Below, one piece after another: positions 6,428 through 13,896 of a DNA stretch of 21,280 nucleotides (the first letter of the stretch is position 1; every line of letters starts with the position of its first letter). Where the stretch lies: NCBI GenBank assembly GCA_013813135.1, contig JACCSF010000003.1, positions 1-21,280 of the forward strand, read 5' to 3'. The translations under genes were made by a program, and so were the position numbers. Under the pieces are notes generated by a model, which saw only the letters and a list, made by a program, of their open reading frames with translations, was not told the origin of the DNA and did no database searches. Source of the stretch: Thermoleophilaceae bacterium. Its GTDB lineage: Bacteria > Actinomycetota > Thermoleophilia > Solirubrobacterales > Thermoleophilaceae.

Positions 6428-8659
6428 CTAGGCCACCACGCGCAGGTGGCGGAAGGGCTTGCCGCGCAGCTCGCGGATCACCGCGTCCACGAGCCGCTCC
6501 TCGTCGCGCACCTGGCCCTCGGTGACGGCGTCGATCACGCTGCGCTTGCGCTGCAGCAGCTGGGCCATGGTCTCGTCGATTGTGTTCGGGGCCAGCAGGT
6601 ACCAGGCCGTAACCGCGCTCTCCTGACCGATCCGGTGAAGGCGGTCCTCGGCCTGATCATGGCGAGCGGGTGTCCAGTCGAGCTCGAGGAACGCGACGTT
6701 CGAGGCGCGCGTGAGCGTCAGGCCCTGTGAGGCCGCCTTCATGGAGCACACGATCAGCTGGGGCCCGTCCTCGCGCTGGAACGCGTCGACCGCGCGCTGG
6801 CGGTTCGCGGTCGAGTCGGCCCCGAAGATGTGCGCGGCCTCGGGGAAGCGCTCGAGCACCGCGTGCTGCGTGGCGACGTGCTCGGCGAACACCACCAGCG
6901 GCTCCCCCGACGCCAGGAAGTCGGCGATCCAGGCGAGCGCGGTGGGCAGCTTGCCGCGCACGGCAAGCTGGCGCAGGTTGTTGAGGCGCACGAGCTGCTC
7001 GGCCCGCAGAGCGGCGGCGACCTTCGCGTCGAGCGTGCGCAGGTCGAGCGGGAGCGTCTGCAGCCAGGCGACCACGTCCCGCTCTGCCAGCCGGTACTCG
7101 TTCTCATTCGAGAGCAGAACCGGGACCGTGTCGTGGCGCTTGGCGGGAAGTTGCGGAAGTACCTGTTCCTTGGTGCGCCGCACGTAGCACTGGGCGCGCA
7201 GGTTCCAGTGCAGGCGGTCGTCGCTGGCGGCCGCGCGAAAGCGCCGCGACAGGCGGGCGCCGCTGCCGAAGTCGCGCAGGCGCCCGAGCGCGCGCAGCTG
7301 CGAGATCAGTTCCTCGGGCCGGTTCAGGATCGGGGTGCCGGTGAGCGCGAGCCGCAGGGCGCCTTCGGGCAGCCCCTCGGCGAGCCGCACGGCGGCCTTC
7401 GTGCGCCGCGCGCCCGGATTCTTGACGTAGTGGGACTCGTCGAGCACCAGCGCGCGCGGCTCCAGCCGTGCCAGGCGCTCGGCGTGCGCCTCGAGGATGT
7501 CGTAGTTGAGGACGACGATGTCGGCCTCGGCGGACTCCTTGGTCCACGTCTCGTCGGTGCGACCGTCGAGCACGGCGATCGTGCGGTTGGGCAGCCAATG
7601 CAACCCCTCGCGCTCCCACATCAGCTTCATGCTGGCCGGACACACCACCACGGCCGGGAAGGCGTCGTCCGCTTCGATCGTGGCGAGCGCCTGCACGGTC
7701 TTGCCGAGGCCCTGCTCGTCGGCGATGAACGTGCGCCGGCGCTCGAGCGCGTAGCGTACCCCGGCGCGCTGGAACGGGTGCAGCTCGCCGCCCAGCTCGA
7801 GGCCGTCGAGCTCGGCGTCCTCGGCGTGTGAGAGGACCACGGTCTTGGACGCCCGATCGTGCTCGGCCACGAGCTCCTCGAGCAGCTCGGCCACGCGCTC
7901 GTCCACCCGCAGGTCCGGCCGCGCCGCCACGAACTCGGAGAGGTGCGGGGCAAGCGCGGCGTCGGCCGGCACGGCGACGGCCCAGGCCCCGTCGCGTCCG
8001 AAGAAGCGCCCGGGCCGGTGGACCAGCCGCGCCTCCGGCAGGCGCCTGAACGCCTGGGCGTGGCTGGGATCCCAGAGCGTGAACAGCGTGACGTCGGGCT
8101 CGCCGTGGTCGCCTATCTCCAGGCCCAGCTCGGCGGGAGCCGGCGACTCGCCGGCCTCCAGCTCGCGTGCGCAGGTGCGCGCGAGATCGTCCAGATGGAC
8201 TCCCTCGAGACGCTGCAGCCGCCGCGCGCCCGCCGTGCCGAAGGGCAGCAGCAGCTTGCCTTCGCCGGCCGGGATCGCACCGTCCACCGAGGCGGGCGGG
8301 TCGCCCGCAAGGGTGCGCAGCAGGAACGCCCCGGCGCCTTCGTGAGGCACGACGGTCACCGCCGCGCGCCAGCGATCCGCTTCGTTGAGCCAGGTGATGA
8401 CCTCGGGCGCCGCCTTCAGGTCCGGGAAGCGCGCCAGCAGCTCCCCGACCAGCTTCCCGATGCGCGGGTCGGCGGGTACGCGCCAGTGCTTGCGCCGCCA
8501 ATCGAACCAGCGCTTCGGCAGCCGCTTGACGGCCTCGTTGAAGTCCTCGTCGAAGGGAAAGTCGAACACGAGCTCGCGCCCCTCGCGCGGGTCCTCGTCG
8601 CGCAGCCAGACACGGCCCTGCGGGGCCTCGGACTCGTGGGTGAGCGGCTCGGAGGTCAA
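6428..8659 (-). CDS. SNF2/HepA-like DEAD/DEAH-box helicase
   Basis: A 743-residue Swi2/Snf2-type ATPase. The N-terminal about 290 residues are non-catalytic and contain a HARP-like stretch (RWFDWRRKHWRVP). Motor motifs follow in order: Walker A DEQGLGKT near residue 315, motif II DESH near 405, motif III ALTGTPI, motif V SQGLTLTRASNV, and motif VI DQAEDRLHRIGQ near 670. The family uses ATP to translocate on duplex DNA and to remodel protein-DNA or forked DNA structures; the layout most resembles SMARCAL1/HepA-related annealing-helicase-like proteins. No nuclease or defence domain is fused to it. The likely start is TTG at 8657-8659, with no Shine-Dalgarno. TAAGCT at 8667-8672, 7 nt upstream, may be a -10 for a leaderless message. 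An internal GTG near residue 32 is the alternative. The beta-helix gene lies 26 bp upstream on the same strand. Confidence 0.9.
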   Translation of the reverse strand: MTSEPLTHESEAPQGRVWLRDEDPREGRELVFDFPFDEDFNEAVKRLPKRWFDWRRKHWRVPADPRIGKLVGELLARFPDLKAAPEVITWLNEADRWRAAVTVVPHEGAGAFLLRTLAGDPPASVDGAIPAGEGKLLLPFGTAGARRLQRLEGVHLDDLARTCARELEAGESPAPAELGLEIGDHGEPDVTLFTLWDPSHAQAFRRLPEARLVHRPGRFFGRDGAWAVAVPADAALAPHLSEFVAARPDLRVDERVAELLEELVAEHDRASKTVVLSHAEDAELDGLELGGELHPFQRAGVRYALERRRTFIADEQGLGKTVQALATIEADDAFPAVVVCPASMKLMWEREGLHWLPNRTIAVLDGRTDETWTKESAEADIVVLNYDILEAHAERLARLEPRALVLDESHYVKNPGARRTKAAVRLAEGLPEGALRLALTGTPILNRPEELISQLRALGRLRDFGSGARLSRRFRAAASDDRLHWNLRAQCYVRRTKEQVLPQLPAKRHDTVPVLLSNENEYRLAERDVVAWLQTLPLDLRTLDAKVAAALRAEQLVRLNNLRQLAVRGKLPTALAWIADFLASGEPLVVFAEHVATQHAVLERFPEAAHIFGADSTANRQRAVDAFQREDGPQLIVCSMKAASQGLTLTRASNVAFLELDWTPARHDQAEDRLHRIGQESAVTAWYLLAPNTIDETMAQLLQRKRSVIDAVTEGQVRDEERLVDAVIRELRGKPFRHLRVVA

Positions 8660-8685
8660 ACCGACGAGCTTAGCGCCGGCCGCGC

Positions 8686-10022
8686 CTACCTGCGCTCGTA
8701 GGCTCCGAGGTCCGGATCGGTGCGCTTCACGCCGCGCTGGTCGCGCGCGGGAGCCTTCCCGACAGCCGCGCCGATCGCCGGGCCACCGGCGAGCAGAGCG
8801 ACCGTGGGGGTGGGGCCGCCGTTGCTCCCGAGCGGCCCCAGGCGCGGATCCGCGACGAGGATCGGCTGCCCGTCCGAGCAGTTGCCCTGGTTCGTGGTCG
8901 TGATCAGGTTCACCCCGGTCCCGAGGAAGCCGATGCCGCCGCAGTCCGTGGCGACTCCTCCGGCCTCGATGTTGAGCGCGATGACCGAGTTCGCGATACG
9001 GGCGTTGGCGGCCACCTGAACACCGGCCGTGCGCAGGTGGATGCCGCCCGTCGTGCCGCCGGACATGTTGTCCGCGTCGGCGCGGTTGCGGACGATCGTG
9101 GAGAAGCTGATCGACGCCTGGCTGCCCGCGTCGCTGAAGTGCCGCCGCCGCTGGTGTAGGCGCCGTTGTTCGCGACCGTGGAGTTGGTCAGCTCCAGGCG
9201 CCCCCTTGCACCGACGTAGATGCCCCCGCCGTCGCCCTCCGCCTCGGGGCCGGCCGACGCCAGGTTGCCCGCGATGGTGCTCTCGACGATCCGCACCGGC
9301 GGCCCGAAGACCATCACGCCACCTGCCTGGGCCGCCTTGTTGTTGACGACCTTGGTGCGCTGGATCAGCATCTGCCCGTCGGGCGAGCCTTCGATGCCGC
9401 CGCCGCTGCCGCCCGAGTCGTTGTTGGAAACCTCGCTGTCGATCAGCTTGACCAGGGTCGAGCTGTCGGAGTCGATCCCGCCGCCGTTGCCGCCGACCCA
9501 GGGCGCGCGGTTGTGTATGATCCGCGAGCGCAGGATCGTGAGCGGGGCGTCGCCGAGGTCCCCGACGGCGATCCCGCCGCCGTCGCCATCGGCGTCGGTC
9601 TTGTTGGAGTAGCCGCCGAGGATGGTGAGCTTGTCGAGCGTGGTCTTGGCCCTGCCGATGTCGAAGACGCGGTCGGTCCTGTTGGCGTCGATCGTGGCCG
9701 TGCCACGGCCGGGGTGCACGATCGTGAGCGGCCCCGAAGCGATGTCGAGGTCGCCGTTGGCGGCCTTGTCCTCGCCCGTGCTGGCAAGCGCGAGCTCGTA
9801 GCGCTTGCGGCTCGACAGGACGATCGTGTCGGCGCCCTTGTGCTTGTTCGCCGCGATGACCGCCTCGCGCAGCGTGCACTCGGCTGCGGTGCAGGTGTCC
9901 GGCTTGTGGTCCGTCTGCACCGTCACCTGATAGGTCCGCGCCTGGGCGGCGGCAGGGAGCAGCGCCAGCGCGAGTGCGCACGGCAATGCCCTACGGATCA
10001 TGAAGTTGGAGGCGCGGGTCAC
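8686..10022 (-). pseudogene. Secreted right-handed beta-helix protein, interrupted by one frameshift
   Basis: The N-terminus has a signal peptide (IRRALPCALALALLPAAAQA), then a CSLREA-type segment (DTCTAAECTLREAVIAANKHKGADTI). Parallel beta-helix coils rich in Asn and Gly-Gly-Gly-Ile follow. The frame from 10022 breaks near 9140-9150 in a GGC run. One extra G would read SGGGHFSDAGSQASIS and continue through IANSVIALN and DCGG to the normal end DPDLGAYERR at 8686. This C-terminus is typical of choice-of-anchor Q / CSLREA cell-surface proteins. One missing base in a GC repeat may be a true mutation, phase variation or an assembly error. The start may be GTG at 10022 or ATG at 10001; both keep the signal peptide. 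The molecular function is unknown; the family includes surface and carbohydrate-associated proteins. Confidence 0.8.
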
Positions 10023-10034
10023 GGTCGGCGGTCC

Positions 10035-10063
10035 ACCCTAGGCCGGGTTCTTAATCGTCGCAA
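10035..10063 (-). promoter_or_regulatory. Sigma-70-like promoter of the beta-helix gene
   Basis: On the minus strand TTGCGA (10058-10063) and TAGGGT (10035-10040) are separated by exactly 17 bp, upstream of both possible start codons. This is the best -35/-10 pair in the window. Confidence 0.5.
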
Positions 10064-10119
10064 CAGCCCTGGACATATGATCTACCCCGGGTGGGGCGGG
10101 CGCTGGGCGTGCCGCGTCC

Positions 10120-10413
10120 CTAGCGACGCTGCTTGGTGGCCAGCACGCTCAGGAGGTCGCCGATGCTGCGGTCTCGAGCGATCGGGTCGGGCAGGCTGTG
10201 ATCCGTGCTGATCGTGTAGCGGTTGCGCCGTCCGTTGCGCTCACGCACGAGGTAGCCGGCCTCGACCAGCTCTCCCACGATGCGGTGCGCGGCGCGTTCC
10301 GTGATGCCGACCTGGTCGCCGATGTCCCGTAGCCGGACGCCCGGGTCGTGCGCGATGCAGAGCAGCACCTGCCCGTGGTTGCTGAGAAATGTCCAGTTAC
10401 CAATACCTGACAT
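10120..10413 (-). CDS. Small winged-helix transcriptional regulator (MarR-like)
   Basis: A 97-residue protein that is almost entirely a winged helix-turn-helix. It starts WTFLSNHGQVLLCIAHDPG. The HTH is LRDIGDQVGITERAAHRIVGELVEAGYL, split here as LRDIGDQVGITERA and HRIVGELVEAGYL, and the wing is VRERNGRRNRYTIS. There is no effector domain, so it would act as a simple DNA-binding switch. Similar one-domain regulators are common in actinobacteria. The start is ATG at 10411-10413. The 8-bp palindrome TTCTAGAA lies a few bases upstream and could be an autoregulatory half-operator, which is inference. It is divergent from the zinc-ribbon gene, 56 bp away. Confidence 0.82.
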   Translation of the reverse strand: MSGIGNWTFLSNHGQVLLCIAHDPGVRLRDIGDQVGITERAAHRIVGELVEAGYLVRERNGRRNRYTISTDHSLPDPIARDRSIGDLLSVLATKQRR

Positions 10414-10469
10414 ATCTTTCTAGAATCAGAACGCTACCATTTGCCTACCCTCGATAGGAAGGGGCGGTC

Positions 10470-10796
10470 GTGCCCTACTTCAAGTGTGTGCCCTGCAAGA
10501 TCCGCGTCTCGACAGCGGGTGCCGGCACGGATCTCGCAACCGGAGCGTGCCCCGGCTGCGGTGTGTTGCTCGAACCGGTTGCCGAGCTCACCGAGGTCCT
10601 GGGATTCAGATCGCCGGACGTGTTCGACCCAACGGTCGCGCCACGGGTCGCCGAGCAGGTCGTCGACATCTCGGGCGGCAGGGCCGCTGCGCAGGCGCAG
10701 ATCGAGACCGACCGCTGGCTGAGCGAGGGCGGCAGCCTGGGGCTCGAAATGCTCGCCGCGGCGGTGGCTCTACCCAAACCGACGGGGCGCCCGTGA
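10470..10796 (+). CDS. Small zinc-ribbon protein (108 aa)
   Basis: Starts at GTG 10470 behind a strong AGGAAGGGG ribosome binding site. The N-terminus has two CxxC knuckles (CVPC at residues 6-9 and CPGC at about 27-30), the layout of a rubredoxin- or zinc-ribbon-like metal site. The rest is a charged, mostly helical tail (VAEQVVDISGG, IETDRWLSEGGSLGLEM) with no catalytic motif. I recall similar small proteins from Solirubrobacterales annotated only as hypothetical. The function is unknown; protein-protein or nucleic-acid contact is possible. It is convergent with the ANTAR gene, with 11 bp between the stops. Confidence 0.75.
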   Translation: MPYFKCVPCKIRVSTAGAGTDLATGACPGCGVLLEPVAELTEVLGFRSPDVFDPTVAPRVAEQVVDISGGRAAAQAQIETDRWLSEGGSLGLEMLAAAVALPKPTGRP

Positions 10797-10807
10797 CGGT
10801 GTCTCGA

Positions 10808-11401
10808 CTACGGCTCGGACGAGGCCCCTTTCGGTAGCAAAGGGTGACCGTCGACCACCGCGGAGGCGATGTCGACCAGCTTGCGATTGGCCGAGCGAGA
10901 TTGATCGCGCAGCATCTTGAAGGCGGTCGCTTCGTCAACCAAATGGCGTTCCATGAGAATGCCCTTGGCCCTTTCGGTGAGAGCGCGACGCCCGAATGCG
11001 CCCTCGAGGTCGTGGTACTCGGCGAAGCGGCGCAGGACGATGTCGATCGAGCTCTGCCAGTCCAACGCGTCCGCGTCGGTGATGTAGGCGAAGATGCCGC
11101 GCTTCGACGCCTCTTTGACGAAGTCGGGGTCGGGCTCATGGATGAGGACGATCACCGGGCAGGCGGACTCCTGCACGATCTTCTCGATCAGGGTGAGGGC
11201 GTGGTCGGAGCTCTCGCCGAGCCCGACGAGAGCGACGTCGGGTCGCTCGGTGGCGGTGACGGCTCCGACGTCGTTCACCTCGATCTCGCGGGCGATCACC
11301 TCGTGCCCGAGCGAGGCCACAATGGGTGCGACGAGAGCGAGCCGATCTCTCCGCTCGTTCGCGATCAGCACACGCAGATGCTCAGTGTCCCGATGGCTCA
11401 C
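10808..11401 (-). CDS. ANTAR-domain RNA-binding regulator with degenerate receiver
   Basis: A 197-residue protein. Residues about 10-130 have the fold pattern of a response-regulator receiver. Residues about 137-190 are an ANTAR domain (RALTERAKGILMERHLVDEATAF, here RALTERAKGILMER then HLVDEATAFKML, then the conserved Arg/Asn-rich helix SRSANRKLVDIA). ANTAR domains bind paired hexanucleotide hairpins in nascent RNA and prevent termination. The receiver lacks the usual acidic pair (ANERRD), has VGLGESS where the phospho-acceptor Asp would stand, and has AYITD where the Lys motif would stand, so phosphorylation is unlikely. The start is GTG at 11399-11401. It is divergent from the RsbW/desaturase operon and may act on it, but no paired-hexaloop target was identified. 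Confidence 0.87.
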   Translation of the reverse strand: MSHRDTEHLRVLIANERRDRLALVAPIVASLGHEVIAREIEVNDVGAVTATERPDVALVGLGESSDHALTLIEKIVQESACPVIVLIHEPDPDFVKEASKRGIFAYITDADALDWQSSIDIVLRRFAEYHDLEGAFGRRALTERAKGILMERHLVDEATAFKMLRDQSRSANRKLVDIASAVVDGHPLLPKGASSEP

Positions 11402-11415
11402 GTCTGAGACGCGCG

Positions 11416-11421
11416 ATTCTA
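11416..11421 (-). promoter_or_regulatory. -10 hexamer (TAGAAT) for the ANTAR gene
   Basis: TAGAAT on the minus strand lies 14 nt upstream of the GTG start. The intergenic stretch 11402-11534 also holds TACGCT on the plus strand (11440-11445) as a candidate -10 for the divergent operon. No good -35 is seen for either. Confidence 0.35.
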
Positions 11422-11534
11422 GCCCGTCGGGCCCGGTGGTACGCTGTGCGGGCGCCTTTCCCCAGGCAATTGGCGGGCGTCTTCCGGCGCCAACGACTTG
11501 GTCGGCAAGGACATAGCAGCGTCAGGAGCCGAGA

Positions 11535-11600
11535 ATGCAGATGTCGTGGCCGCAATTCGTTGAGGGAGGGGGCCGGTGCTTTCACCGCCCGCTGTCATGA
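11535..11600 (+). CDS. Possible 21-codon leader ORF upstream of the RsbW-like gene
   Basis: ATG at 11535 is preceded by AGGAG at a spacing of 6 nt, the best ribosome binding site in this operon. The frame encodes MQMSWPQFVEGGGRCFHRPL plus Ser and stops at TGA 11598-11600. The same frame stays open beyond that TGA into the ATPase coding sequence. It is therefore either a short leader peptide or the true N-terminus of the ATPase broken by a nonsense codon. The TGA also overlaps another ATG (ATGA at 11597). Confidence 0.3.
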   Translation: MQMSWPQFVEGGGRCFHRPLS

Positions 11601-11666
11601 ACGGCGCAGGGCCTTTCGTTCCCGCTGGACGGCGGGAGCCAAGCCGCGGCCACGGCCAGGCGAGCG

Positions 11667-11990
11667 GTGGTCGCGGGGGACGGCGCCCTTCCCGCCGCGG
11701 TCCGTGAGGACGTCCTTCTGCTCGTGTCCGAGCTGGTGACCAACGCGGTGCGCCAGGTAGGCGACGATTCCGGGCAGTCGCTGCGCGTCGACCTGCGCTT
11801 CTGGCCACGCCGGGTGCGGGTGGGGGTTGTCGATCAGCGCACACGCGTCAGACCGGTTCGCGCCCGCCTTCAGCGAGACGAGCTGGGCGGTCACGGGCTG
11901 TTTCTTGTCGATCAGATCGCCGATCGCTGGGGGGTGAGCCATACGGCGTCCGGCACTTGCGTGTGGTTCGAGATCGAGTTCGCGGGATGA
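11667..11990 (+). CDS. RsbW/SpoIIAB-like ATP-binding protein (HATPase_c_2)
   Basis: A GHKL-fold ATP-binding protein of the anti-sigma-factor/serine-kinase type. The N box is LLLVSELVTNAVRQ. The later nucleotide-lid region is LGGHGLFLVDQIADRWGV, followed by the family's end TCVWFEIEF. The usual DDSP-type G1 box is poor here (VDQRTRVRP). From GTG 11667 the protein is 107 aa and lacks the N-terminal strand and helix of the family. Yet homologous-looking codons (PLDGGSQAAATARRAV) exist upstream in the same frame back to 11601, where a TGA blocks them and no ATG or GTG is available. The true start is thus uncertain. Relatives phosphorylate anti-sigma-factor antagonists or bind sigma factors. Its TGA overlaps the desaturase ATG, so the two are translationally coupled. 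Confidence 0.78.
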   Translation: MVAGDGALPAAVREDVLLLVSELVTNAVRQVGDDSGQSLRVDLRFWPRRVRVGVVDQRTRVRPVRARLQRDELGGHGLFLVDQIADRWGVSHTASGTCVWFEIEFAG

Positions 11991-13015
11991 GCGCCGAGCC
12001 TCCGTTCTGGCGCGACGCCCTGGCTCCGTACGCCCGGCCGCACCTCGGCCGGGGCCTGGTGGGCATTGCGACCTCGCTCGTGCCCTACCTGGCGCTGTCG
12101 GCTCTGATTTACCTGGCGCTGGACATCTCGTACCTGCTGGTGCTGGCGCTGGCGCTCCCTGCCGCCGGCTTTCTGCTGCGGACGTTCACCGTGTTCCACG
12201 ACTGCGCCCACGGCTCGTTCCTGCCGTCCAAGCGCGCCAACGCGTGGCTGGGTGCCGCTCTGGGGCTGGTCGTGTACACGCCGTTCCAGAGCTGGCGACA
12301 CAGCCACGCGGTCCATCACGCCACCTCCGGTGACCTGGACCGGCGAGGAACAGGCGACCTCCTCACGCTCACCGTCGCGGAGTACCGGGCCTCGTCGTGG
12401 CGGCAGCGGCTGGGCTACCGCCTGTTCCGGAACCCGCTGGTGATGTTCGGGCTCGGGCCGATCTACTCGATGATCCTGCAGCCGCGGCTCGTGTCTCGCT
12501 CGGCGCGGCCGCGCATCCGGCGCAGCGTGATCGCGACGAACGTCGTGCTCGTCGTGGTGGTGGGCGCGCTGTGCTGGCTGGTGGGGTGGCGCGAATTCCT
12601 GCTCGTGCAGACGCCCACCGTTCTGCTCGGCGGCGCTGCGGGTGTCTGGCTCTTCTACGTCCAGCACCAGTTCGAGGACGCCTACTGGCAGAGCTCTGGC
12701 GACTGGAGCTACGCCGAGGCGGCACTGCGGGGCAGCAGCTACCTGAAGCTGCCACGTTTACTGCAGTTCTTCACCGGCAGCATCGGGCTGCACCACGTGC
12801 ACCACCTGAGCGCCAAGGTCCCCAACTACAACCTCCAGCGCGCGCACGACCAGAACCCGATCTTCCACGGCGTGCCCACGCTCTCTCTGTTGGACGGCCT
12901 TCGCGCCGTGCGGCTCAAGCTCTGGGACGAGGGTCGGGGGCGGCTGGTGACGTTCGCCGAGGCGCGCGCGAATCCATGGCCGATCGTGACGACCTCGAGT
13001 TCACCTACTCGCTGA
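11987..13015 (+). CDS. Membrane fatty-acid desaturase
   Basis: A 342-residue membrane di-iron desaturase with three histidine boxes: HDCAH (71-75), HSHAVHH (105-111) and HHVHH (269-273). Hydrophobic pairs lie near residues 23-64, with others near 85-100 and 180-225. Enzymes of this family introduce cis double bonds into acyl chains of lipids in the cytoplasmic membrane, using O2 and an electron donor (ferredoxin or a reductase, none encoded here). The position of desaturation cannot be read from sequence. I chose ATG at 11987, which overlaps the upstream stop as ATGA, over an in-frame start at 11957 inside the previous gene. The 3' end overlaps the methyltransferase start by 40 bp. Confidence 0.9.
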   Translation: MSAEPPFWRDALAPYARPHLGRGLVGIATSLVPYLALSALIYLALDISYLLVLALALPAAGFLLRTFTVFHDCAHGSFLPSKRANAWLGAALGLVVYTPFQSWRHSHAVHHATSGDLDRRGTGDLLTLTVAEYRASSWRQRLGYRLFRNPLVMFGLGPIYSMILQPRLVSRSARPRIRRSVIATNVVLVVVVGALCWLVGWREFLLVQTPTVLLGGAAGVWLFYVQHQFEDAYWQSSGDWSYAEAALRGSSYLKLPRLLQFFTGSIGLHHVHHLSAKVPNYNLQRAHDQNPIFHGVPTLSLLDGLRAVRLKLWDEGRGRLVTFAEARANPWPIVTTSSSPTR

Positions 13016-13896
13016 TCGATCGCATCTTCCGGCTCAGCCTGGGAGAGCTCGCCGACTTCAGCGGGGCCAAGTACGACGGCGACTTCTCACTCAGCCTCGA
13101 CGAGGCCCAGCGCCGCAAGCACGAGTACGTGGCCGAGCAGATCGGGATCGGACCAGGGCGGCGCGTGCTCGACCTGGGCTGCGGATGGGGCCCGCTGCTC
13201 GCGTTCGTCCGGAGCCGGGGCGGTACCGGCGTGGGCGTGACGCTGTCCTCGGCGCAGGCGGCGGCCTGCCGGCGCCACGGCCTCGACGTCCACCTCCAGG
13301 ACGCCCGCTTGATTTCGCCTGGCCGCTTCGGACCGTTCGACGTCGTCGCCAGCCTCGGCGCGTTCGAGCACTTCTGCTCACCGCAGCAGCAGCGCGCCGG
13401 GCGGCAGGACGAGGTCTATCGAGGGCTCTTCGCCCGGCTGGCCAGCCTGCTGCCCGACAAGGGCCGGCTCTACCTGCAGACGATGGTGTTCGGGCGCAAC
13501 ATGATCCCGCTGGACCAGATCGACATCACGGCGCCGCGAGACTCGGACGCGTGGTACCTCGCTCTTATGGAGCGCCAGTTTCCAGGCTCCTTCCTCCCCT
13601 ACGGCGACGACCAGATCGTGCGCGCCGCGAGCCCGCACTTTCGGGTCGTCTCGAGCATCAGCGGCCGGCTCGACTACATAGAGACGATCCGCCAGTGGCG
13701 CACGCGGTTCGCGACGCCGAGCTTCAGAAAGACTCTGGTGAAGCTGCAGCTGCTGCCCCGATGGCTGTCCAGCCCGGACTTCCGGCTGGCCTTCACCTCG
13801 GGCGTGAGCGCCAACAGCGTTTGCTTCGAGCGGGAGCTGCTCGACCACTACCGGCTCGTGTTCGAGCGTCAGGACGTGAGGTCTCTGCGGTCCTGA
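12976..13896 (+). CDS. CFA-synthase-like SAM-dependent lipid methyltransferase
   Basis: A 306-residue protein of the cyclopropane-fatty-acid/mycolic-acid synthase family. Motif I VLDLGCGWG is at 64-72, GVTLS at 87-91, SLGAFEHF at 126-133 (E131, H132), RQFPGSFLPYG at about 200-210 and RLDYIETIRQW at about 231-241. In canonical enzymes a cysteine near the N-terminus (YSC-type motif) and a His in the L-x-H-T strand help form the bicarbonate site. Here the corresponding stretches read AKYDGDF and YLQTM, so both appear absent. It may methylate double bonds made by the preceding desaturase, giving cyclopropane, methyl-branched or methylene products, but the missing residues leave the chemistry open. 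The frame is open far upstream; ATG at 12976 begins the homology and overlaps the desaturase by 40 bp. The 3' end overlaps the next, convergent gene by 28 bp. Confidence 0.85.
   Translation: MADRDDLEFTYSLIDRIFRLSLGELADFSGAKYDGDFSLSLDEAQRRKHEYVAEQIGIGPGRRVLDLGCGWGPLLAFVRSRGGTGVGVTLSSAQAAACRRHGLDVHLQDARLISPGRFGPFDVVASLGAFEHFCSPQQQRAGRQDEVYRGLFARLASLLPDKGRLYLQTMVFGRNMIPLDQIDITAPRDSDAWYLALMERQFPGSFLPYGDDQIVRAASPHFRVVSSISGRLDYIETIRQWRTRFATPSFRKTLVKLQLLPRWLSSPDFRLAFTSGVSANSVCFERELLDHYRLVFERQDVRSLRS

Noticed and set aside
7104..8501. A 465-aa minus-strand frame within the helicase region
   Set aside because: Arg/Ala/Gly-rich shadow of the SNF2 gene in another frame, with no motif of its own.
12397..12975. 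N-terminal extension of the methyltransferase frame
   Set aside because: It runs through the desaturase in another frame and is Arg/Ala-rich; family similarity begins at the ATG at 12976.
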